DNA from: Bacillus sp. OK048
Lineage (GTDB): Bacteria > Bacillota > Bacilli > Bacillales > Cytobacillaceae
Length of the DNA stretch: 64,000 nucleotides
Direction of reading: 5' to 3'
Assembly (NCBI RefSeq): GCF_900103525.1
Contig: NZ_FNHN01000006.1
Span: forward strand, 1-64,000
In this document: positions 33,653-41,828 of the stretch, piece after piece
Numbering within the stretch: position 1 is the first letter of the stretch
Layout of the letters: each line of letters begins with the position of its first letter
Translations under genes and position numbers: made by a program
The notes under the pieces: generated by a model
Told to the model about the DNA's origin: nothing
What the model saw: the letters and a program-made list of their open reading frames with translations, nothing else
Databases searched by the model: none

Positions 33653-34241
33653 CTGACTCCCCCACACTTCAAATTTCTCATTAGTACTATCCAAACTATA
33701 GCTGCGTCATAATCCACAATTTAACAATTGCGTGGAAATATATTCCTAACAGTTACAAATGTTAACAAACCACTAGGTGTTGATAAATAGGGAATAATGA
33801 CTAATGTCAAACATGTCTTAATATTAGAAAGGTACTAGTTTGCTTGAATTTTCTGCTTCTTAAAATAGAGAGAATATGAAAGATTGAGGTGATCTTTATA
33901 CAAACAAACCAACCAATATTAGCATGGTTTTCAACGTGTTGAGCTGGTTTAAGTATTCGAGAGAGAATCATAATCTGACATATAGGTACAAAGTCAGACA
34001 CGGAAATTTAGAAAACATTTTTTCATAGGTTGGAATTCATTGTAAAATTTCTGTAAAGACCATGGGGACGCCTGTGGGAAGATGTCAAGAAATTGCCACA
34101 TGCAGCTTTCCGTAAATTGTTTCGAGTAAATCAGAAAGTGCTATAATTAAAGCATGGATTGCTCACTATTTCACATAATGAAAATCCTTATAATGGTTAT
34201 ATAATCCTACATCACAAATAATTTAAATTGGAGTGAATCAA
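33653..34241. other. Divergent intergenic region, bacteriocin operon / SDR gene
   Basis: On the minus strand, TTGACA near 33812 is followed 17 bases on by TTTATC, a candidate promoter for the exporter operon. A GGGGACG repeat motif lies at about 34062. A minus-strand ORF at 33807-34001 has no ribosome site and no recognisable product. I see no supported gene. Confidence 0.4.
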
Positions 34242-34982
34242 ATGCAAGGGAAAACAGCGATTATTACAGGTGGGGGCAGTGGGTTCGGAAGAGAAGCTGC
34301 ATTAAAGCTTGCTCAAAAAGGAGTAAATATATCAATCGTAGATTTGTCTAAAGAAAAAGGAGAAGAGACGGTACAGCTTTGTGAAAAATTAGGCAGTGAT
34401 GCTATTTTTATTCAAGCAGATGTGAGTGAAGTTGAGGATGTAAAAAAATATGTAGCTGAAACAGTTGACCGCTTTGGAAAAATAGATCTATTTTTTAACA
34501 ATGCTGGAGTTTCCGGTTCTGGCGTTCGAACGTTAGAATGTTCCGAAGAAGAATTCGATACCATTGTGGATGTTAATTTAAAAGGTGTCTTCTACGGTTT
34601 GAAATATGTCGTCAATGAGATGCTAAAAACGGGCGGTGGATCGATTGTCAATACTGCCTCTCTTGGCGGCTTAGTTGGAATGCCGACATTAGGAGCTTAT
34701 TCTGCGACAAAACATGCTGTCATTGGTCTAACAAAAACCATTGCTGGAGAATATGGAAGAGAAAATATTCGTATCAATGCCATTGCTCCAGGAACGAATG
34801 AGACACCAATGGTAAAAGCATTCCCGGCCGAAGCGATTAAAGCAATGGCTGATGCGGTTCCGATGGGCAGATTAGGTCAACCCCATGAAGTAGGGAATGT
34901 CGTAGCATTTCTGCTTAGCGACGAAGCATCCTATATTCATGGTGCTGTCATTTCAATCGATGGTGGATCGGCTGCATTATAA
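34242..34982 (+). CDS. SDR family oxidoreductase
   Basis: 246-residue classical short-chain dehydrogenase/reductase. The cofactor motif is TGGGSGFG (about 10-17), then NNAGVSGSG, the catalytic Ser in NTASLGGL, YSATK (Tyr/Lys pair, about 152-156) and the C-terminal GAVISIDGGSA. Asp at the end of beta-2 (SIVDLS) suggests NAD preference. ATG 34242 lies eight bases after TGGAG. Monocistronic with a strong terminator. The substrate cannot be predicted in this very broad family. Confidence 0.9.
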   Translation: MQGKTAIITGGGSGFGREAALKLAQKGVNISIVDLSKEKGEETVQLCEKLGSDAIFIQADVSEVEDVKKYVAETVDRFGKIDLFFNNAGVSGSGVRTLECSEEEFDTIVDVNLKGVFYGLKYVVNEMLKTGGGSIVNTASLGGLVGMPTLGAYSATKHAVIGLTKTIAGEYGRENIRINAIAPGTNETPMVKAFPAEAIKAMADAVPMGRLGQPHEVGNVVAFLLSDEASYIHGAVISIDGGSAAL

Positions 34983-35002
34983 ACAATGCTAATATTTTAA
35001 GA

Positions 35003-35043
35003 GAAGAGGCAGGTAATCATTAACGATTACCTGCTTCTTTAGT
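35003..35043 (+). terminator. Terminator after the SDR gene
   Basis: AAGAGGCAGGTAATC pairs with GATTACCTGCTTCTT around a six-base loop, ending in a short T run. Confidence 0.8.
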
Positions 35044-35070
35044 GCGGGGCTAAACGTGTGTTGGCAACCA

Positions 35071-35171
35071 AAGACCGCCTATTGAGGACAAATCCTTGAT
35101 GCGCCCAATGGAGATTCGTCCTCAAGACCACCTATTGAGGACAAATCCCAAATGCCCTCAATGGAGACCTA
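35071..35171. repeat. Tandem 53-base repeat, two copies
   Basis: Units start at 35071 and 35124. Each contains a CCTATTGAGGACAAATCC block and a CAATGGAGA block. GGTGACAGGCAC, a member of the dispersed family, follows directly. Confidence 0.75.
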
Positions 35172-35186
35172 CGGTGACAGGCACTT

Positions 35187-35897
35187 TCAATCCATGTCCT
35201 TTTTTGCAGTCAGTGAATCGATTGCCGATTCATTGAATCCTTTAGTGAGTAGCCATACTGCTAAGATCATTTCATTTGCTGCTACAGGCAGGGCTAACAG
35301 ACCTCCCCAAATAGACAGCTGTTCTATCAAACCAAACATGACTAAAAAGGAGCAGATAAAAACGAGCGTTGCCCCTGTCATACCTAGGATAGGGATAAAC
35401 CTTGGTACAAGCTTGGTTTTATAAAATATATAACTGTACATCATTGTATTGATACCGAGCAAGAAATTGGGGCCAAGCAAAAATGTCCAATCGTGTGTTG
35501 CTTTTAATAAAGTTCCTGAAGCTTGATAAAAGGCGATATCTGGGAAACCTGCTGCAACATACTCGCGACTTAAGGTTAATAGGGACAGGATGCTGATGAT
35601 ACCAATTGTAATGACAATTGCTTCAAGAAACCTGAAGCACAGATGCCAAAGAGCGATCGTCTCATTATACTTTCTTAATAGTGGAAACATGGTCGTTGCC
35701 GTTCCAATCGCGGCAACGACAAGAATTAATTCCATCACCGCTCCCAGTACCACTTGGTTACCACGCTCGCTACCTTTAATCAGGTAATCGGGTTCATTTA
35801 GGATGGGATCATATAAAAGTAGACCGATTATGGCTGATACGGCCGCAAGTATAAACAGTACTCCCACAATTCTTGCTGCTTTTTTGTTTGAGTTCAT
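35187..35897 (-). CDS. DUF4386 family membrane protein
   Basis: 236 residues with six or seven TM helices. The N-terminal KAARIVGVLFILAAVSAIIGLLL segment (about residues 5-27) and the later FLLGPNFLLGINTMMYSYIFYK (about 141-162) match the DUF4386 family common in Bacillaceae. No enzymatic motif is seen and the function is unknown. It is transcribed away from the SDR gene and separate from the XRE pair upstream. Confidence 0.8.
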   Translation of the reverse strand: MNSNKKAARIVGVLFILAAVSAIIGLLLYDPILNEPDYLIKGSERGNQVVLGAVMELILVVAAIGTATTMFPLLRKYNETIALWHLCFRFLEAIVITIGIISILSLLTLSREYVAAGFPDIAFYQASGTLLKATHDWTFLLGPNFLLGINTMMYSYIFYKTKLVPRFIPILGMTGATLVFICSFLVMFGLIEQLSIWGGLLALPVAANEMILAVWLLTKGFNESAIDSLTAKKDMD

Positions 35898-35940
35898 TTG
35901 ATCTCCGCCTTTTATATTTAATAAACGGTAAAGCTATTTC

Positions 35941-36165
35941 CTATAACTTCGTGTTATCCCCATAAAAGAATACTTCTTCCAAAGGTAAGTTAAAGGCAAG
36001 TGCAATTCGAAAAGCCAGTTCTAGCGATGGGGAGTAGTTTCCCTTTTCGAGAGCTACAATCGTTTGTCTGGTTACTCCCGCCTTGTCAGCCAACTGCTGC
36101 TGGGTCATTTCATCATGGTTGAATCGTAATTTTCGAATATGATTACCGACAAGATTTTTAGCCAC
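35941..36165 (-). CDS. Small XRE-family helix-turn-helix regulator
   Basis: 74 residues consisting of one HTH_3 domain: MTQQQLADKAGVTRQTIVALEKG forms helices 2-3 (about 20-42), followed by NYSPSLELAFRIALAF. It resembles YozG/YgzD-type regulators that pair with a membrane protein. The start is GTG 36165, eight bases after GAGGAG. It begins three bases after the membrane protein stop, so they are one operon. Likely controls its own promoter. Confidence 0.9.
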   Translation of the reverse strand: MAKNLVGNHIRKLRFNHDEMTQQQLADKAGVTRQTIVALEKGNYSPSLELAFRIALAFNLPLEEVFFYGDNTKL

Positions 36166-36167
36166 TC

Positions 36168-36614
36168 TTACACTCCTCTCCGATAGTGATAAAATTTTGT
36201 AATGGAGCCGGTTAAATCGGAAATGAAACCTGAAATGATTAGGATTATGAACATTACCTGTAACGGCTGATAAAAAATCAGCGATCCCATTGAAATAAGA
36301 AAGCCGAGGATAAACACAAAAAATGAATTTCGAAACGCTTTCAACTCAATCAATTTATCCAGTTCATCCGCAAATCTGGGTTCCTTTTCCCGCGTCGTCA
36401 TTCTAAAGACAATGTTAAAAATAATGCTGATCACGATGTGCGCAACGATGGAAACGAGAGTCAAGATGAGGACAAAGGATCCCCAATAGCGAAAGGTTTC
36501 CATCGACTCCAGGCCACCTTCAGGATACTGAGGAAACATGTACAAGCAATAAGATACGAAAATAACGATGGCGCTGATCAATGATACAATACTTTTCTTT
36601 TCTTGATAGGTCAT
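36168..36614 (-). CDS. Membrane protein paired with XRE regulator (DUF2178-like)
   Basis: 148 residues with four TM helices (about 7-26, 45-70, 96-115, 118-138). A charged cytoplasmic loop between TM2 and TM3 has the pattern FRMTTREKEPRFADELDKLI. This is a common layout for small membrane proteins encoded just upstream of a YozG-like regulator. ATG 36614 follows AGGAGGT by eight bases. It may be a sensor or a membrane-stress protein. No activity can be assigned. Confidence 0.8.
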   Translation of the reverse strand: MTYQEKKSIVSLISAIVIFVSYCLYMFPQYPEGGLESMETFRYWGSFVLILTLVSIVAHIVISIIFNIVFRMTTREKEPRFADELDKLIELKAFRNSFFVFILGFLISMGSLIFYQPLQVMFIILIISGFISDLTGSITKFYHYRRGV

Positions 36615-36657
36615 GCATTACACCTCCTGTATGGTGAATTTTACATTGTGTAATGTA

Positions 36658-36687
36658 TTGTATGCATGATGTAAAGCGAAGTATACA
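36658..36687 (+). promoter_or_regulatory. Candidate promoter of a structured RNA
   Basis: TTGTAT (36658-36663) and TATACA (36682-36687) are 18 bases apart. They point away from the divergent XRE operon toward the hairpin-rich RNA that follows. TTTACAT/ATGTAAA half-sites overlap this region and could be the XRE operator. Confidence 0.45.
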
Positions 36688-36692
36688 TTTAT

Positions 36693-36804
36693 TTTGCCAT
36701 TGGACCGAGGAGGCGGTTCTTGGGGCGCCTTGTTCAGTCCCGAAAAATGGCAAAGTTATCACGAAATTTAACTCCTACTCCTGCATCGGAGTAGGAGTTT
36801 TTTT
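36693..36804 (+). ncRNA. Candidate small structured RNA with intrinsic terminator
   Basis: Nested helices are visible: TTTGCCATT (36693-36701) with AATGGCAAA (36746-36754), GGAC (36702-36705) with GTCC (36737-36740), and AGGCG (36711-36715) with CGCCT (36726-36730). A perfect terminator follows, 11 pairs (36771-36781 with 36788-36798) plus six T. There is no ORF with a ribosome site. It could be an independent sRNA of about 115 bases or an attenuator/riboswitch for the phosphatase gene 155 bases downstream. It does not match a riboswitch class I know. Confidence 0.55.
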
Positions 36805-36959
36805 GTCTAGTTTAGGGTGGAACTCAAATGAATTATTAAGAATTTTTTGAGTTTTTGTAAAACAATTGTATTTCATGAAAAAGTTCCCCTTTTCTGTGCT
36901 ATAACTTGAGTGACATTACTTGCTTCCGTTGGTTAAATAAACACGAAATACCTACCTAA

Positions 36960-38294
36960 ATGCGAAAGGTGCTGTTTGATTTGTTACATTCCACCGCCCC
37001 GTTAAGTGATTTTCGTTTAAATACATTGCCTTCCATGTTAGACCATCCGTTCAATAGAACGAAGAAAGTGAAAAATATTATCTTATTAATTGGGGATGGC
37101 ATGGGTTTTTCGTACACGACTGGCCTTCGTTATTTTAATCATGACTCGCGAATGGGGCTCATGAATCCTACTTTATTTGATCACTATTTTGTCGGCACCC
37201 AATCGACTTATTCATTGGACGCAAAAAGTAACATTACCGACTCGGCTGCAGCAGGTACTGCTTTAGCAACAGGCTATAAAACCTATAATGGTGCACTTGG
37301 ATTGAATAGTGAAAAGCAGGCAGTTCCGAGTATTTTGGAATATGCCAAATTTCGTGGCAAATCTACTGGACTCGTAGGAACGAGCCAAATCAATCATGCT
37401 ACACTTGCGGCGTTCGCTACACACCATGAATCCCGGGAGAAATATCATGAAATTGCCGATGATTATCTGGATGAACGAATTGGTGGCAAACACAAAATCG
37501 ATGTCATGTTAGGGGGAGGAGCCTCCTACTTCTCTAGAAATGATCGGAATTTAGTTGAAGAGTTTATAAAAGATGGTTTTGGTTTTGCCACAAATTCAAT
37601 CGAACTTTTAGCAGATCGGAACGAGAAATTGCTAGGCTTATTTGCCCCAATCGAACTTCCTAAACACCTCGATCGCTATGGAACAACAGTACCTTCTCTT
37701 TCGCAAATGACCAATGCTGCGATTAAACGCCTCCAGCAAAATCAAAATGGTTTTTTTCTTTTGGTAGAGGGAAGCCAAATTGATTGGGCAGGGCATGACA
37801 ATGATATTGTTGGAGCCATGAGTGAGTTGAAAGACTTTGAAGCAGCCTTTCATGAGGCAATACAATTTGCCTTAAATCGGGAGGATACCATCGTGATTGC
37901 AACAGCTGATCACTCCACGGGCGGAATGAGTATTGATCGAAATGATAATTATAAATGGAATCCAGCGGTGATCCGATCTATTAAATCAACTCCTTCTGTT
38001 ATTGCAGCAGATTTGCATAAAACAAAAGAATTATCAAGGATCACACGTCACATGCACCTATCTCTTCATCAAGAAGACTGGAAGACCATCCAAACAACAT
38101 TAGAGATGGAAGTAGAAGATACAAAACAGGCTCTTATTAACATCATCAATCACTATTCCAGTACCGGCTGGACAACAAAAGGTCATACCGGTGAGGACGT
38201 CCCCATCTATGCATATGGATTAAATAAACATAAGTTTAGTGGAAGAATGGAAAATAGTGATATCGCCAGGCTCCTGTTTGAGATGATTGATTAG
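36960..38294 (+). CDS. Alkaline phosphatase family protein (PhoA-like), no signal peptide
   Basis: 444 residues. Metal-binding IGDGMG (about 43-48), the nucleophile Ser in ITDSAAAGTALATG (about 92-105), then GSQIDWAGHDND, ADHSTGGM and a late TKGHTGEDVP with a His ligand are all present. Family members are normally secreted. Here the N-terminus (MRKVLFDLLHSTAPLSD) is not a signal sequence, so the enzyme may be cytoplasmic. ATG 36960 has only a weak ribosome site. A TTG at 36981 follows AAAGGTG and is an alternative. Ends at a terminator; single-gene unit. Confidence 0.87.
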   Translation: MRKVLFDLLHSTAPLSDFRLNTLPSMLDHPFNRTKKVKNIILLIGDGMGFSYTTGLRYFNHDSRMGLMNPTLFDHYFVGTQSTYSLDAKSNITDSAAAGTALATGYKTYNGALGLNSEKQAVPSILEYAKFRGKSTGLVGTSQINHATLAAFATHHESREKYHEIADDYLDERIGGKHKIDVMLGGGASYFSRNDRNLVEEFIKDGFGFATNSIELLADRNEKLLGLFAPIELPKHLDRYGTTVPSLSQMTNAAIKRLQQNQNGFFLLVEGSQIDWAGHDNDIVGAMSELKDFEAAFHEAIQFALNREDTIVIATADHSTGGMSIDRNDNYKWNPAVIRSIKSTPSVIAADLHKTKELSRITRHMHLSLHQEDWKTIQTTLEMEVEDTKQALINIINHYSSTGWTTKGHTGEDVPIYAYGLNKHKFSGRMENSDIARLLFEMID

Positions 38295-38308
38295 GATAAA
38301 TTTATTGG

Positions 38309-38355
38309 ACCAGGTACCCCTGAAGGATAGCCTCCTTTAGTAGTGCCTGGTTTTT
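38309..38355 (+). terminator. Terminator after the phosphatase gene
   Basis: ACCAGGTAC pairs with GTGCCTGGT, with an inner GAAGGATAGCCTCCTTT hairpin, then TTTTT. Confidence 0.7.
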
Positions 38356-38468
38356 ACTTATTGCCTGTTTTGGCCAGAGCATTCCATGATAAAAACTCAT
38401 TATCCTTTTGTATCTATAAATGGTATATTTTAAAGTATGCAAGTTAGATTACCGCAAAAGGGGTTTGT

Positions 38469-39677
38469 ATGAAGGAGATTTCGATTACATTTAATAAAAA
38501 AATATATTATTTTGTCGTGTGGATTATAGTAGCCATTATGATAGCTGGATTGTTAATTGATAACCCGCGATTTGGTGAATTCGGAGTTGTTTACATATCT
38601 CACAGTATATTGGTGTTCATTCTGTCTGTATGTTTACTGCTATATCCTAAGAATAGTACTGATATTCTAAGATTGATCATCATCATTGTCGCATCCGTTT
38701 ACTTTTATATGCTTTTCCTCTTTTATCCAGAGACGTGGTCTACCTTTATTTTTCTATGTTTTATTCCAGCACTTTCAATCTTATTTTTTGATTCAAAGCT
38801 TTTTTATTTTTCGTTGATATTAAACGGTATATCAATCACGGTAATATTTGGATATATTATGCTGATTGATCGAGGACTTCAATATCCCTATATAAAAGAG
38901 GATTTAATAGGAAATTTCATTAACTTTATTGCGAGTCAAATCATTATCTATTTTATTTTTTATTTAACGAATAGACGAATTAAAAAACAACAAATCTATT
39001 ACGCACAAATACAACATTCAGAGCGTTTGAAAACAACCGGCCAGCTTGCAGCTGCTGTTGCACATGAAATTAGAAATCCACTGACCGTTGTAAAAGGATT
39101 TTTGCAGCTATTTGAGCAAGACTCGTCCTTAAGCGATGATCGAAAAGGACATGTTACTTTGATGATTGATGAATTAAATACAGCTGAACAGGTTATATCA
39201 CAATTTTTATCGATTGCTAAACCAGATAAAGAGAATGTCACTGAAAATGTCGATGCAAAGGTTGTTCTTCAGAGTGTAACAGATTTGCTTCATTCCTATG
39301 GACTTTTACATGATAATCGGATTGAACTAAACGTAACGGGAGATTGTACGATTTCAGCTAACAACATAGAGTTTAAACAATTACTCATAAATATTATTAA
39401 AAATGCGATTGAGGCTTCCAATTTTGGTGATGTGGTTTTTGTGACAGCTGGAAGGGAAAAAGATTTTGTTGTCATTAAAATAATCGATCAGGGACGAGGA
39501 ATGTCAGAAGCAGAAGTTGCATCTCTAGGTACTCCTTTTTATTCTTTAAAAAGTAAAGGAACAGGATTAGGGATGATGATTTGCTTTAATATCGTTGAAA
39601 AATTTAAAGGCACGATTGACATCCAATCCTCTATAGACCATGGAACTACAGTCACGATACGCTTTCCAGCTTCCTAA
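38469..39677 (+). CDS. Membrane sensor histidine kinase, sporulation-kinase-like
   Basis: 402 residues. Six TM segments (about 12-165) have very short loops, as in KinB. The dimerisation domain has the phospho-acceptor in AHEIRNPLTVVKGFLQLF (about 198-215). The HATPase_c domain has an N box LINIIKNAIEAS, DQGRGM and GLGMMICFNIV. There is no linked response regulator, which is normal for kinases feeding the Spo0 phosphorelay. ATG follows AAAGGGG by five bases. Monocistronic with strong terminator. Assignment to the phosphorelay is inference. Confidence 0.88.
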   Translation: MKEISITFNKKIYYFVVWIIVAIMIAGLLIDNPRFGEFGVVYISHSILVFILSVCLLLYPKNSTDILRLIIIIVASVYFYMLFLFYPETWSTFIFLCFIPALSILFFDSKLFYFSLILNGISITVIFGYIMLIDRGLQYPYIKEDLIGNFINFIASQIIIYFIFYLTNRRIKKQQIYYAQIQHSERLKTTGQLAAAVAHEIRNPLTVVKGFLQLFEQDSSLSDDRKGHVTLMIDELNTAEQVISQFLSIAKPDKENVTENVDAKVVLQSVTDLLHSYGLLHDNRIELNVTGDCTISANNIEFKQLLINIIKNAIEASNFGDVVFVTAGREKDFVVIKIIDQGRGMSEAEVASLGTPFYSLKSKGTGLGMMICFNIVEKFKGTIDIQSSIDHGTTVTIRFPAS

Positions 39678-39716
39678 AAAACAAAAACCATGGTACCCAT
39701 GGTAACATAAAAGTAG

Positions 39717-39762
39717 AAAAGCATATTTACCTCTTCAAGGATAGAGGTAAATATGCTTTTTT
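39717..39762 (+). terminator. Terminator after the kinase gene
   Basis: An 18-pair perfect stem (39717-39734 with 39743-39760), eight-base loop, continued T run. Confidence 0.9.
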
Positions 39763-39878
39763 GTATTGCCATTTTCATTGAAATGGATTCTTTTAATGTA
39801 ATCATTGCATTCCCTCTAATCAAAATTTTAATACTCCTTTAATAAATACTCCTTTTGGTGAAAATAACCTTTTTTGTG

Positions 39879-39907
39879 TTGACATTTCCAAAGCCGCTAT
39901 ATAGAAT
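39879..39907 (+). promoter_or_regulatory. Sigma-A promoter of the ArsR/ABC-2 operon
   Basis: TTGACA (39879-39884), 17-base spacer, TAGAAT (39902-39907). It lies about 70 bases before the regulator start. Confidence 0.75.
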
Positions 39908-39975
39908 ATTGAATAATTTTGCAAAATTATCAATTTGATTCGTCGTTTAGCGAATCAAATAAAAGGAAGATCAGA

Positions 39976-41004
39976 ATGGAATCTGTAAATCAATGGTTAT
40001 CTAAACATGTACGCTTTATTTACTCGCCGTTTCGTGAGCTCATGACCAGTTTACATGTTTTGAATAATCCCTCCCATCACCTGACGAGGCTTGAATGGGC
40101 GGAGAAAATAAAAAGGAACATGTCACCTTCTTTATGGGAGACGTGCTGTCTCTTTGGTGAGTTAAGCAATGAATGGTTAAACTTTCTTGATTTAGTTGAT
40201 GTTCTTCAGTATGAGGAAAAACATGTTGAAGAAGTCATTGAACGAATGAAACTAATAAGTGAAACGGAGTTTCTCTCTTTATTACTAGGAAATCGGGCTA
40301 ACTTGTCTGTAAACGAATCGACTGCAAATGAAATGGAAGTTCATTCAAAGCCAGGATACTACCGAGAATTTCTGTGTGACTTTCTTTATCGTTATCACCA
40401 AGAACATTTCGCTAGAGAGTTGTTCCGAGTTGAACCATGGTTAATAAAATCCGTACATGAACTAAAGAATCAATTTGAACAAAATCCCTTGGACGCCATG
40501 AATTCGATCCATCCCCGTTTCAAGCTAGATGCAAGAACGTTAAAGTTCTACAAAGCAGAAACATGGGTCTTTCGATATGAAGAGATTACTAGGGTAACGA
40601 TTTATCCATCTAGTTTTATCGCACCTCATCTGCTTGTTGGAATGGAAGTCCCAGAAATCATTGTGTATTTACAGGTACCTCTTCCAGACGAAAAGGTAGA
40701 AGAGGCCGTTCCAGAGGATTTACTAACGATTCTTTCTGCTTTAAGTGATCGGTCACGCATGCAAATCCTTAAATTGCTCTATCATCATTCTTATTGCACA
40801 CAGCAATTAACAGAATCAACAGGTTTGGCAAAAGCTACGATTTCTAAACACTTAAAGATTTTAGAGAAGGCAAGTCTTATTAAGGGAGAACGGCATGGAT
40901 ATTTTGTATTTTATAAAGCAAACGAAAAAACATTGGACCAATTAAAGGTCGACCTTAACCAATTTTTTGATCAGCCTTTTATTGGCCATAAGGAGGAAAA
41001 ATAA
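39976..41004 (+). CDS. ArsR-type HTH regulator with large N-terminal domain
   Basis: 342 residues. The first 250 are a mostly helical domain I do not recognise (FSPFRELMTSLHVLNNP-like start, WLIKSVHELKNQF in the middle). The C-terminal 90 are an ArsR winged helix (LLTILSALSDRSRMQILKLL, then GLAKATISKHLKILEKASLI). The domain order resembles ArsR proteins carrying a DUF5937-type sensor. ATG 39976 lies eight bases after AAAGGA; an upstream TTG at 39919 lacks one. It is the first gene of an operon with an ABC-2 exporter and probably represses it. Lacks an obvious metal-binding CxC site. Confidence 0.83.
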   Translation: MESVNQWLSKHVRFIYSPFRELMTSLHVLNNPSHHLTRLEWAEKIKRNMSPSLWETCCLFGELSNEWLNFLDLVDVLQYEEKHVEEVIERMKLISETEFLSLLLGNRANLSVNESTANEMEVHSKPGYYREFLCDFLYRYHQEHFARELFRVEPWLIKSVHELKNQFEQNPLDAMNSIHPRFKLDARTLKFYKAETWVFRYEEITRVTIYPSSFIAPHLLVGMEVPEIIVYLQVPLPDEKVEEAVPEDLLTILSALSDRSRMQILKLLYHHSYCTQQLTESTGLAKATISKHLKILEKASLIKGERHGYFVFYKANEKTLDQLKVDLNQFFDQPFIGHKEEK

Positions 41005-41813
41005 TGTGGTTAGCCTTTTCTGCTACGTTTGGGCGTAATTATCTCGTGATGAAACGGGCATTTCCTTGGTCATTCTTTTTAGGTCATATATTAAGCGGTT
41101 TTTACATCATCATCTTTGCCTATTTAACTTACTTTTACGTTTTCAAAAAAGATTTGTCAGTAAGTTTTTCTACATATGCGGGCACAGATGATTATCTTTC
41201 CTATGTGATATTAGGAGGACTACTCTATTCCTTTTCAGTATCCCTCTTAATGATTGCAAGTAGAGCGATTATCACAGAACTAAGAGAAGGGACTCTTGAA
41301 GCTCTCCTTCTGACCCCTTCCTCCAGAAAAGGATACTTTCTTGGTTATGTAGCGCAAGGATTAACCCGTGTAGCTATTGAATTCGCGGTCATTACGGGTA
41401 CTGGTTATTTTTTTGGACTTCATTTACAAAATATAAATTGGCTTAGCGTCGTTGTCGTTCTGTTTATTGTGATTGTTGCTACCTTTAGCCAGGCACTCGT
41501 GCTCGGGTCATTTATGCTCTATTTCAGAGATACGTATATTACGCAAAACACACTGTTTGTCTTGATGGGATTGGTTTGCAGCATTACGTTTCCGGTTCAA
41601 TTTCTTCCTGAGGCAGTAAGCTGGATTGGAAGTATTATGCCTCTGACCTATGGAGTGGATGCGCTAAGGATGGTTTGGATTGAAGAAAAATCACTTTCCG
41701 ATATCCTCCCGTTCCTATGGAAAATGATCATTCTAGGAATCATCTATTTTCCCATTGGTGCTTTTTTTATTAAGAGAATGGAAAAGTACGTATTAGAAAA
41801 GCATTTTGGATAA
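41004..41813 (+). CDS. ABC-2 type exporter permease 1
   Basis: 269 residues with six TM helices. The ABC-2 signature region ALLLTPSSRKGYFLGY (about 98-113) and late FLPEAVSWIGSIMPLTYGVDALRM (about 200-222) are typical of daunorubicin/NodJ-type permeases. Its ATG shares a base with the preceding stop (TAATG) and has GGAGG upstream. It probably forms a heterodimer with the second permease two genes downstream. Confidence 0.9.
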   Translation: MWLAFSATFGRNYLVMKRAFPWSFFLGHILSGFYIIIFAYLTYFYVFKKDLSVSFSTYAGTDDYLSYVILGGLLYSFSVSLLMIASRAIITELREGTLEALLLTPSSRKGYFLGYVAQGLTRVAIEFAVITGTGYFFGLHLQNINWLSVVVVLFIVIVATFSQALVLGSFMLYFRDTYITQNTLFVLMGLVCSITFPVQFLPEAVSWIGSIMPLTYGVDALRMVWIEEKSLSDILPFLWKMIILGIIYFPIGAFFIKRMEKYVLEKHFG

Positions 41814-41828
41814 GGAGTGTTGATTTTT

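Noticed and set aside
33807-34001. 64-codon minus-strand ORF upstream of the exporter
   Set aside because: No ribosome site, no family features, and it lies in the promoter region of the operon.
35071-35171. Possible CRISPR array (two 53-base repeats)
   Set aside because: Only two copies, no unique spacers, repeats run head to tail; a plain tandem repeat.
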